This document shows, in pieces, positions 43,818 to 54,629 of a DNA stretch of 64,000 bases. Origin of the DNA: K23-9 sp964491205. GTDB lineage: Bacteria > Planctomycetota > Planctomycetia > Pirellulales > Pirellulaceae. The translations under genes were made by a program, and so were the position numbers. The stretch spans positions 1-64,000 of the forward strand of contig CAZBGC010000007.1 of the NCBI GenBank assembly GCA_964491205.1, in the 5' to 3' direction. The notes under the pieces are model-generated. The model was not told the DNA's origin, did no database searches, and worked only from the letters and a program-made list of their open reading frames with translations. Every line of letters starts with the position of its first letter. The stretch's first letter is position 1.

Positions 43818-44303
43818 TCATGGCTCGAGAAACTCCGCGAGCGAACCTTCAAATGACCGGAAAAAATCGTCTAGGTCTTGGTCCTCTACGTCACAGTATA
43901 GCTCATGCGAAAACACGTGAAGTCCCTCAACGAGAGCTCCATCACGGTCATAGATGTAGCCCATCGCGTCACCGTTCGCCCAATCGATGAATGGAAGGAA
44001 CCGTTCGGAAAGGCTCTTGTGCGTGTCTGCAATCGTACTGCGATGCCTGGCGACAAAATCGGGGAGTTCGAGAGTCGGCACAACGAACCATGGTGATAAC
44101 ATGCTCTCAGGGTCCATCTTCAAACCGTAGCCATCTACGCTCAGATAGAGGTCACGAAGCTCCGTCGGGAATGGAACGCCGATTATTGCTTGGATGTCGT
44201 CAATGCGTCCTTGGCTTGCCGCATCACCAAATATCGGTTCATAGTCAGAGTCGGCGTGCGCGGATGCGTGATGTCGTTCAAGTAGGCGAAGCCAGTTAGT
44301 CAT
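43818..44303 (-). CDS. SMI1/KNR4 family protein
   Basis: 161 residues from ATG 44303 (MTNWLRLLERHH). The central IDDIQAIIGVPFPTELRDLY followed by LSVDGYGLKMDP is the SMI1/KNR4 (SUKH) signature. The rest, FLPFIDWANGDAMGYIYDRD and FSHELYCDVEDQDLDDFFRS, matches the family layout, in which the central GDxxxY-like part is common. In bacteria this fold mostly serves as immunity protein against polymorphic toxins, but no toxin gene is adjacent, so here it is an orphan. A longer frame to 44423 runs through the fold-back hairpin and is not preferred. Confidence 0.8.
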   Translation of the reverse strand: MTNWLRLLERHHASAHADSDYEPIFGDAASQGRIDDIQAIIGVPFPTELRDLYLSVDGYGLKMDPESMLSPWFVVPTLELPDFVARHRSTIADTHKSLSERFLPFIDWANGDAMGYIYDRDGALVEGLHVFSHELYCDVEDQDLDDFFRSFEGSLAEFLEP

Positions 44304-44340
44304 CGGTATGACGCACGAATCTATGTCGGATAACGAATTG

Positions 44341-44377
44341 CAATCTGCGAGGGCACGGGACGTGCCGTCATAGATTG
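44341..44377. repeat. Imperfect fold-back hairpin, relative of 42242-42278
   Basis: CAATCT (44341-44346) pairs with AGATTG (44372-44377), and GGCACG (44352-44357) pairs with CGTGCC (44361-44366), around the same GGA loop; five unpaired bases on each side form an internal loop. It lies 37 bases before the SMI1 ATG. Similarity to the first copy continues to about 44467 (gatagctgctg, gtgccaat). The shared position before two unrelated small genes is the notable point. Confidence 0.7.
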
Positions 44378-44666
44378 TAGTGAGGTTTGGCGGATGCCCC
44401 GTTGACTCCACTCGCCAACTCACAAGAAGCCTAAAAGATAGCTGCTGCCTGTGCCAATTGATTCAAACCCCGACAAGCCAAGCTTTTCCGGTGGGCTCTC
44501 TTGCCGTGGCGGCTCCTTTGCGGATTCTATGAGGCTTTCCAGGTACCAGTCGTAAACTGCTTCACCCTCGCTGCGATCCAGAACTTTTCATCGCCCTTAT
44601 TACTTGCCTCTGCGTACCACAAGGGGAACACTCCCACTTTGGTAACTAAGCAGCCCTTGCCAACTA

Positions 44667-45037
44667 GGCTTGCCAGTGGACTCAACCAACATCAGTCGCC
44701 AACTGCCGCAATACTCGCATGCGAGGCTTGGTTGCGAGGGCTCTGGGTCGCTAGTTGGCTGGTGACCGGAGTGAGCCGCTGGCTCTAGGCAAAGCTCAAC
44801 CCAAAAACCAAGTAGGCCCCGCTCTGACCCAATGGCTTCGCAAGAAACTAAACCGGACGCATCCCTAAGAAGCAAATCCCAAATTGCAATCTCTCCGTTA
44901 AACCGCGCTCTCGCCCAGGCTTCTCGAACAAATACTTCTAGCATCGGCTAAAGCGTTTCACGGCCACCCGATCCAAGCCCCCAACCCAAACCCAAAAAGA
45001 CCACCCGCTCATACCCAAGCAATGCGAAAGTCTTATT
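44667..45037 (+). repeat. Island repeat A, copy 2
   Basis: About 370 bp, closely matching the copy at 46600-46970 from ggcttgccagtgga to gtcttatt, with scattered substitutions and small indels. Shared landmarks include cgcatgcgaggcttggttgc, ctggtgaccggagtgagccg and aaatcccaaattgcaatctc. A minus-strand frame is open in copies 2 and 3, but most base differences change the amino acid, so it does not behave as a gene. To its left, 44468-44666 holds nothing I recognise. Confidence 0.85.
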
Positions 45038-45048
45038 TGTGTCAGAGG

Positions 45049-45069
45049 GTGCCTAAATGGGACAGGCAC
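45049..45069. repeat. REP-like short palindrome
   Basis: GTGCCT (45049-45054) pairs with AGGCAC (45064-45069) around AAATGGGAC. It lies 12 bp after repeat A copy 2. The sequence has the look of a short extragenic palindrome; only one copy is seen in this window. Between it and the HicA-like gene (45070-45319) I see no gene. Confidence 0.5.
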
Positions 45070-45319
45070 GGGCGTCAAAATGCCTCAACAAGATTAGGGG
45101 CGTCCGCAAGTTCGCTGTGGTGCGGGCGTCGGCAGCGCGGGTGTCCTATCTCGAACGTACATCGACAGATTAGTAGGAACGTCATGTAGCCCTTCGTTGC
45201 ATGACATGATTCGCCGTGGGTATCACAATCCGCGACGAATTCGGGACCGCGTTTCCCCCAACGCTCCCTCAAGGTTACAATGGTCCCGAGAGGAAAACTG
45301 CACTGAAAAGGAATTGACG

Positions 45320-45544
45320 TTGGCGAGCCACCCCAACAAGCATATCCGAGAAACGCTCGAGTATGCAGAAATCCACGGATGGCGTGTGGTAAAAGCAAAC
45401 GCACGCGCTCACGTTTGGGGACGCGTCTATTGTCCGCTACAGAATCGCGAGGGTTGTGCACGAGCCGTGTATTCAACGCCAAGAAGTCCGGAAGACCACG
45501 CTAAAGACATTCGTCGCGCCATTGACCGGTGTCCGCACGGTTAG
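45320..45544 (+). CDS. HicA-like small basic protein, possible toxin
   Basis: 74 residues from TTG 45320, chosen because AAAAGGAA ends 6 bases upstream and the product then begins MASHPNKHIRETLEYAEIHGWRV in short form. The pattern of a helix with HGWRV, a central strand containing a histidine (NARAHVWGRVYCP), a Cys pair and a C-terminal RRAIDRCPHG recalls small HicA-like or dsRBD-fold proteins found next to a short partner gene. The partner follows 22 bp downstream. I cannot see a verified catalytic residue beyond the central His, so the toxin role is inferred from size and pairing. Confidence 0.6.
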   Translation: MASHPNKHIRETLEYAEIHGWRVVKANARAHVWGRVYCPLQNREGCARAVYSTPRSPEDHAKDIRRAIDRCPHG

Positions 45545-45566
45545 AAGTTCGCATGAGAAAAAAGAC

Positions 45567-45821
45567 ATGAGCAAATACGAATTCAGTTTGGTGCTGAAAG
45601 GGCCGCTGGAGCTGACCGAAGGAATTGCCGACAAGCTGTTCGAGTGCGGTTGCGAAGACGGATCGCCGGGAACATGCGACGGAGTGTTCAGCATTGACTT
45701 TCATCGCGAGGCAATTTCGCTTGAAGCGGCAATCAACTCAGCCATTCAAAACGTGCGCGATGCAGGGCACGAGGTAGAGCAGGTGCAAATCGAGGCGAAT
45801 GCAATGCCTCAGTCTGCGTGA
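45567..45821 (+). CDS. Small acidic partner protein, possible antitoxin
   Basis: 84 residues from ATG 45567 (MSKYEFSLVLKG). Acidic, with GIADKLFECGCEDGSPGTC, the segment FSIDFHREAISLEAAINSAI and a C-terminal GHEVEQVQIEANA. Proteins of this type commonly follow the small basic protein upstream, and the pair (22-bp gap, same strand) has toxin-antitoxin proportions. No DNA-binding motif is obvious in this reading, unlike most HicB antitoxins, so the assignment stays tentative. Confidence 0.6.
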   Translation: MSKYEFSLVLKGPLELTEGIADKLFECGCEDGSPGTCDGVFSIDFHREAISLEAAINSAIQNVRDAGHEVEQVQIEANAMPQSA

Positions 45822-46299
45822 GGCTCGTCAGTCGGCGAATGCTGTTCGTGACCGAGCACGAGCGGGAGAGTACCCATTGCCCAAAGACGACGCCGAGTGG
45901 TTTGGTTTACGACATGGTTTCTGGTTCGTGCATTGCGGCATGCAGAGTGACGTTGGCCCCCGAAAGCAACGTCCCGGATCAGATCAATTCATCGGGTGGA
46001 AAAGACCGCGACAAATTCCTGGGCGCATCGACCGCGCATCTTCGATCCATGACCCCGTGCTCTTCGTGCCCTCTGTGGTTCAATCGACCGCGCATCAACG
46101 GCCTGAACAACCGAGCAACTCACTTACCTGGACGACCGCGCGATCAATGCGCGTCATGCAATCGCATCAAGATACTAGAGACAGGGGAACTCAGAATCCA
46201 GTGTAGTAGTCGTCCGCCTTCACCAAGCCGGAGGTGACGACTTTTCATTCGTAAAACCTCGCGAGCCCGACTTCGGTGCAATCCATGCTGCGTTGCGAT
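45822..46299. other. Non-coding stretch in the island
   Basis: About 480 bp after the small gene pair. It contains the recurring aactcagaatccagt (46189-46203, also at 42532). The open frames are short and of unlikely composition. It may be decayed coding sequence. Confidence 0.4.
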
Positions 46300-46566
46300 T
46301 TAGTCGGTCATCCACCGAGTGTAGTCGCCAAGAACATCAAGGGTGACATTACGTATTTGAGCAGTCGCATCTGTGATTGATACAAGCGCAAGTATCGTGT
46401 GGGGATTTCCTTCCTTCTCGTCGGAGATTAGTAGCTGATCATCAAGTCCGATCCTCCAGTGAAAGGTTGGGTGAACAATGGAATCCGGCTCCATCTTGTC
46501 ACCGATTCCGGCCATAACAGTGCCATACGCTGTAAAGTAATAATCAATGTATCTGGGATGCCCCAA
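46300..46566 (-). CDS. Hypothetical protein, probably 5'-truncated
   Basis: 88 residues from TTG 46566 at most. The sequence (HPRYIDYYFTAYGTVMAG, HWRIGLDDQLLISDEKEG) looks like real protein, but there is no good start codon or ribosome binding site. The same frame stays open only six codons further, to a TAA. Repeat A copy 3 begins 34 bp upstream. I suspect a gene remnant whose 5' part was lost at the repeat. Family unknown. Confidence 0.35.
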   Translation of the reverse strand: MGHPRYIDYYFTAYGTVMAGIGDKMEPDSIVHPTFHWRIGLDDQLLISDEKEGNPHTILALVSITDATAQIRNVTLDVLGDYTRWMTD

Positions 46567-46599
46567 ATAGTTGATCCATCGTTATGAAGGTTCGGGTTG

Positions 46600-46970
46600 G
46601 GCTTGCCAGTGGATTCAATCAACATCAGTCGCCAACTGCTGCAATGCTCGCATGCGAGGCTTGGTTGCGAGGGCGCTGGTTGGCTGGTGACCGGAGTGAG
46701 CCGCTGGCTCCAGGCAAAGCTCAACCCAAAAACCAAGTAGGCCCCGCTCTGACTCAACGGCTTCGCAAGGAACTAAACCGGACGCATCCCCAAGAAGTAA
46801 ATCCCAAATTGCAATCTCTCCGTTAAACCACGCTCTCGCCCAGGCTTCTCGAACAAGTACTTCGAGCATCGACAAAAGCGTTCTCTAGCCACCCGATCAA
46901 GCCCCCCACCCCAAACCGAAAAAGAATCGATGCTCGTAGCCCAGCGATGTCAACGTCTTATTGGTTCTGT
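46600..46970 (+). repeat. Island repeat A, copy 3
   Basis: About 370 bp, matching copy 2 closely along its whole length and copy 1 more loosely in its right two thirds. It ends with gtcttattggttct, as copy 1 does. It forms the right border of the accessory island; uvrA starts 160 bp later. The orientation is the same as the other two copies. Confidence 0.85.
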
Positions 46971-47129
46971 TCCCCTACGGCACCGTTTCCATTCAGAGCG
47001 GTTGCCATTCGGATAGAACCCAATAGAGTGTTTGGGCAGTTTAGTAAGCTTTTGCCTGTCCCGCGAAACGGCTCCCGGCACGCAAAAATGCAATTCGACG
47101 GCGATCCCAGCGGAGGCTGGAATATTTAA

Positions 47130-50100
47130 TTGATGACGACTACGGAAATACAAGTCAAAGGTGCTCGCGAGCACAATCTGCGCGACGTCGATCTGGTCCT
47201 TCCACGCGGCCAACTCGTCTGCTTTTCCGGCGTCTCGGGAAGCGGCAAATCATCGCTTGCTTTCGATACGCTTTACGCCGAAGGCCAACGACGATACGTC
47301 GAATCGCTCAGCAATTACGCGCGCCAGTTCATGGGGCAAATGCCCAAGCCGGACGTGGACCTAGTTAGCGGACTGAGTCCATCGATATCGATCAGCCAAA
47401 AATCAACGGGCAAGAATCCGCGCAGCACCGTCGGCACGATCACCGAGATCTACGACTTCCTGCGAGTGCTCTTTGCGCGTGTCGGAACAGGGCGTTGTCC
47501 GGATTGCCAAGTCGAAATCACGGCGCAAACAAAGGATGCCATTGCGACGCGGATTTTGGATCTGCCAGTAGACGCGGCGTTATGGTTGATGACGCCGCTG
47601 GTCCGCGGCCAGAAAGGCGAGTTTCGCGACTTGTTTGAAGACCTGCGCAAGCAAGGCTTCTCGCTCGCACGCGTGGACGGCGAAACCATCCGGCTGGCCG
47701 ACGCACCGTCGCTGGATCGGCAAAAACGTCACGATATCGAGTTGATCGTCGATCGAATCGCACCGGACGATCGCGACCGAGGACGCATTGATGAAGCGAT
47801 CGATGTTGCTCTAAAGCTAGCCGATTTCACCGTTATCGTTTCGCTCAGTGAAGAAAACGATGATGCCGCGGGAAAACCCAAAGATGACATTCTCTACTCG
47901 TCGCGATACGCTTGCGGGTCGTGTGGTCAAAGCTTCAAACCACCCACGCCGCAACTATTTAGTTTCAACAGTCCACAAGGAATGTGCCAAAGCTGTGATG
48001 GGCTGGGGCGTTTCTACACCTTTGTTCCTGAACTTTTGGTTCCTGACGAAAGCAAATCGGTCCGCAAGGGCGCGATAGCGCTGCTGGGAAAATGGGGTGA
48101 CCTGGGACGCTATCGTCGCCACATCTACAAAGGCGCTGCCGATGCGATGGACAAGGCATTGGAACTGGACAAGGGCACCATGCTGGAGGGCAAGTGGCGC
48201 GACTTGCCCGACCAAGCCAAGCACATTTGGCTTTGGGGAACCGACGAATCAATGGAGTTCACTTGGAAAGGCGGAGGCAAAGCAAGAAAGTACGCTGGGT
48301 CCTTTGAGGGCTTTATCCCCGAATTGTTAGAACGCTATCGGACTTCGCGAAACAAGATGCAGATCGCGCAGTTCGAGAAATTCATGAACAACATTCATTG
48401 TGTTGACTGTGACGGCGCTCGACTGAACCGGCAAGGCAACGCCGTCACCATTCGATCAAACGCTAAGTCGTTTGCCGACGAACCTGACCAGACGTTGCCG
48501 CAACTTTGCGACCTGCCGATTGATCGTTTGGTTGACTTCTTCTCCGACATCGAACTGGACGCGACCGATGCAAAAATTGCGGCCGAAGCATTAAAGGAAA
48601 TCCGCACTCGACTGGGATTCTTGTTAGGCGTTGGCTTGCACTATTTGACGCTTGGTCGCACCGCACCCACGCTCTCAGGCGGGGAATCCCAGCGAATTCG
48701 ACTGGCGGGGCAAATCGGCAGCGGTCTTTGCGGCGTGCTCTACATTCTGGATGAGCCGTCCATTGGTCTACACGCCCGCGACAACGATCGCTTGATCGAA
48801 ACGCTGCTACGTCTTCGTGACGCAGGTAACACACTGATCGTGGTCGAACATGACGAAGACACAATGCGGGCGGCGGACATGATTGTCGATTTCGGTCCCG
48901 GCCCGGGGGTGAAAGGTGGCGAAATCGTCGCTGCTGGCAACTTGGAATCCGTCCTGAAATCGAAGAAGAGTGTTACGGGGCAGTTTCTTAGCGGACGACG
49001 CAAGATCGAAATTCCCGCCGATCCCAGGCCGATCAATAAGGACGCTTTGCTGACCGTTCACGGCGCGCGTTTTCACAACCTGAAAAACATTGATGTCTCG
49101 ATTCCATTAGGAACCGTTTGTTGTGTAACAGGCGTTTCGGGTAGCGGGAAAAGTTCGCTGATCGGCGGCATCGTTGAACCCGCGCTGCGAAATGAACTCA
49201 ACGGTGCCGAGACCGAACCGGGCGATCACGATTCGATTTCGGGGCTAGAACACCTTGACAAGACAATCGCGATCGACCAATCACCGATCGGACGAACACC
49301 TCGCAGCAACCCTGCGACCTATGTCAAAGTCTTTGATGAAATCCGCAATCTATTCGCTAAGTTGCCCGAAGCAAAAACGCGTGGCTACACAGCGAGCCGG
49401 TTCAGTTTCAACGTGGATGGCGGGCGCTGCAGCGCCTGCGACGGAAACGGCGCCACCAAACTGGAGATGGATTTCTTGGCCGACATTTGGGTCACCTGCC
49501 CAGTTTGTCAGGGGCAGCGTTACAACCGTGAAACGCTCTCGGTCAAATTTAAAGACGCTTCCATCGCCGATGTTCTGAACATGGACATCTCCCAAGCACT
49601 TGAGTTGTTTGCCAATATCCCAAAGGTTGCCGAGAAGCTACAAACGCTGGTGGATGTTGGCCTGGAATATCTGAAACTTGGCCAGCCATCGCCGACACTT
49701 TCCGGCGGCGAAGCGCAGCGAATCAAACTTTCTCGCGAGCTGAGCAAACGCGAGACCGGCAAGACGCTTTATGTCTTGGACGAACCCACCACAGGTTTGC
49801 ATTTCGCCGACATTGAGATGCTGTTGAAAGTGATCCACGGGCTGGCCGATCGCGGTAACACCATTGTGATCGTCGAGCATAACCTAGACGTCATCAAAAC
49901 GGCCGACTGGGTGATCGACATTGGCCCCGAGGGCGGCGAAGGTGGCGGCACAGTCGTCTCAGAGGGCCGTCCGCAAAAAGTTGCCAAAGCCGCCCGAAGC
50001 TACACCGGCGAAGCACTCGCAAAGTCGCTTGGCATCCAGCGGAAGGCTGCCAAACGCTCTGCGAAGGCGATCAAGGACATCATCGCACCGCCCCCGGCGG

Positions 50101-50381
50101 CGCGAACTCATGTCGTGGTCGAACATGCAAGCGAACACAATTTGAAATCAGTCAACGTCGATATTCCGCGCGACGCCATGACAGTCTTCTGCGGCCCCAG
50201 CGGTAGCGGCAAGAGTTCGCTGGCAATGGATACGATCTACGCGGAAGGCCAACGACGTTACGTCGAATCGCTTTCGTCCTACGCTCGGCAATTCATTGGC
50301 CAAGTCCAAAAGCCAAAGGTCGAACGCATCGAGGGGCTCTCACCAGCGGTGGCACTGGAGCAGAAGAACCTGGGGCATTAG
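47130..50381 (+). CDS. uvrA: Tandem UvrA, N-terminal part up to an in-frame TAG
   Basis: Damage-recognition ATPase of nucleotide excision repair. Residues 1 to about 950 form a complete UvrA: first P-loop SGVSGSGKSSLAFDTLYAEG, zinc modules CGSCGQSF...CQSC and GGRCSACDGNGATKLEMDF with CPVC (as short pieces), signature TLSGGESQRIRLA, second P-loop GVSGSGKSSLIGG, TLSGGEAQRIKLS, and Walker B acids in LYVLDEPTTGLHF. After a linker rich in Lys and Ala a second UvrA begins (VVVEHASEHNLKSVNVDIP, CGPSGSGKSSLAMDTIYAEG), and 100 residues later the frame meets TAG at 50379. The first unit may work alone. Start at 47130 is TTG, with ATG at 47133 next. Confidence 0.85.
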   Translation: MMTTTEIQVKGAREHNLRDVDLVLPRGQLVCFSGVSGSGKSSLAFDTLYAEGQRRYVESLSNYARQFMGQMPKPDVDLVSGLSPSISISQKSTGKNPRSTVGTITEIYDFLRVLFARVGTGRCPDCQVEITAQTKDAIATRILDLPVDAALWLMTPLVRGQKGEFRDLFEDLRKQGFSLARVDGETIRLADAPSLDRQKRHDIELIVDRIAPDDRDRGRIDEAIDVALKLADFTVIVSLSEENDDAAGKPKDDILYSSRYACGSCGQSFKPPTPQLFSFNSPQGMCQSCDGLGRFYTFVPELLVPDESKSVRKGAIALLGKWGDLGRYRRHIYKGAADAMDKALELDKGTMLEGKWRDLPDQAKHIWLWGTDESMEFTWKGGGKARKYAGSFEGFIPELLERYRTSRNKMQIAQFEKFMNNIHCVDCDGARLNRQGNAVTIRSNAKSFADEPDQTLPQLCDLPIDRLVDFFSDIELDATDAKIAAEALKEIRTRLGFLLGVGLHYLTLGRTAPTLSGGESQRIRLAGQIGSGLCGVLYILDEPSIGLHARDNDRLIETLLRLRDAGNTLIVVEHDEDTMRAADMIVDFGPGPGVKGGEIVAAGNLESVLKSKKSVTGQFLSGRRKIEIPADPRPINKDALLTVHGARFHNLKNIDVSIPLGTVCCVTGVSGSGKSSLIGGIVEPALRNELNGAETEPGDHDSISGLEHLDKTIAIDQSPIGRTPRSNPATYVKVFDEIRNLFAKLPEAKTRGYTASRFSFNVDGGRCSACDGNGATKLEMDFLADIWVTCPVCQGQRYNRETLSVKFKDASIADVLNMDISQALELFANIPKVAEKLQTLVDVGLEYLKLGQPSPTLSGGEAQRIKLSRELSKRETGKTLYVLDEPTTGLHFADIEMLLKVIHGLADRGNTIVIVEHNLDVIKTADWVIDIGPEGGEGGGTVVSEGRPQKVAKAARSYTGEALAKSLGIQRKAAKRSAKAIKDIIAPPPAARTHVVVEHASEHNLKSVNVDIPRDAMTVFCGPSGSGKSSLAMDTIYAEGQRRYVESLSSYARQFIGQVQKPKVERIEGLSPAVALEQKNLGH

Positions 50382-50432
50382 CCACGTAGCACCCTCGGCA
50401 CGGTCACCGAGATCTACGACTATCTGCGGATC

Positions 50433-53567
<3,135 letters not shown>

Positions 53568-53867
53568 CGAGGCCCTGGCCCGCACAGCTGTTAGCATCCC
53601 AAATGGTTGACGATTTTGACCGGCAGCCTTCCGCTCCGATTGGTTTGTGAAAACGGCACTCAAAACGATCAACAGTTGCAAGAATAACGTCTGAGCGAAC
53701 TTTGCTGCCTGCGGATGGATCATCCCACGTGAGGGTTTTCCCCGGTCCAGCAGTCCGTCTGTCTGGAAATTGTATGCTTCAGTTAGCCAGTGGACCTCAG
53801 TTCCGCGCTTAAATTGCGGCTCGCCCTGGTTTTTGCCAAACTGGATTTCGACACGGGAATTTCACCA

Positions 53868-54290
53868 ATGCATTCGCCTAACTCGCTGCCAAATCCCGAG
53901 ACGACGTTTCAGTTGATCGGAAAGATCGTACGCTTTGCAGAGACTCCTGATTCAGTGGAGCAACGAATCTCGACGCGCCAGCATGTGCATCAACCCATCA
54001 CAGGCGAGCCGTTGAATGCGAACTTCCAAAAGGCGGGGGACACGTTTCAGGCGCTCACCAGAGACGTCAGTGTTGCCGGAGTTGGTTTTTTTGGGACGTC
54101 CCCCGTTCAAACTCGGTGGCTACGACTTAGTTTTGACGAATGCGACCAAGCCAGTGTGATCGTAGAAGTGATTCACCAAAGCCAACGTGGCCCATTCTGG
54201 ATTATTGGTTGCAAGTTTTTGGTCGACTGGGAATCAGCTGACTGGGACGAGTTCGATTCTGACAGCGGTTTCGGCCCAACGAGCTTGTAA
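53868..54290 (+). CDS. PilZ domain protein, probable c-di-GMP receptor
   Basis: 140 residues from ATG 53868 (MHSPNSLPNPETTF); a GTG at 53790 would add 26. The PilZ signature is intact: RxxxR as RISTR, then after about 34 residues TRDVSVAGVGFFG, matching (D/N)xSxxGxG. Strands RWLRLSFDECDQASVIVE and GPFWIIGCKFLVDW complete the barrel. It should therefore bind cyclic di-GMP. The acidic C-terminal tail has no recognisable domain. It stands alone between uvrA and a TolC-like gene. Confidence 0.8.
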   Translation: MHSPNSLPNPETTFQLIGKIVRFAETPDSVEQRISTRQHVHQPITGEPLNANFQKAGDTFQALTRDVSVAGVGFFGTSPVQTRWLRLSFDECDQASVIVEVIHQSQRGPFWIIGCKFLVDWESADWDEFDSDSGFGPTSL

Positions 54291-54629
54291 CGCCGCATGA
54301 GGGGCAAATAACGCTGGATGCGTCCCAATGCTAGCGAATGCTTCCTGATTGCAGCGGTTGCAGGACGCGGAGCCTATCGATTGTGCGGATGAACTGACTC
54401 GCATCTGACAATCTGTAACACTTCGTACGCGCATTGGGATTCTGCTGAACGCGCGGCAAGGTCTGATATTTCGTTCGGCCTGTGCTTATCGATAGGCCCC
54501 TTTGGAATGTGACGATGCAGAAGAGGTGTACGAAATGTTCCGTTTCGTCCCAATGTCTTTGTTGCCAAGGATGGCTCGATTGCATTGGAAATTTTGCACT
54601 CGTCCTAATCTGAACTGCAAAGCGCCCAC
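54291..54629. other. Intergenic region before the TolC-like gene
   Basis: About 340 bp. Presumably contains the promoter of the outer-membrane factor. I see no gene, repeat or clear hairpin. Confidence 0.45.

Noticed and set aside
44600..44944. Minus-strand ORF inside repeat A (also 46615-46875)
   Set aside because: The base differences between the copies are mostly non-synonymous and the frame is broken in copy 1, so it is not a conserved gene.
41600..46970. Integron cassette array with attC sites
   Set aside because: RYYYAAC and GTTRRRY matches occur by chance and do not form consistent paired cores, gene orientation varies, and no integrase is in the window. The cassette idea is kept only as a possibility.
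50379..50381. TAG in uvrA as pyrrolysine or other programmed readthrough
   Set aside because: No structure downstream and no active-site logic at that residue; a nonsense mutation or sequence error is simpler.
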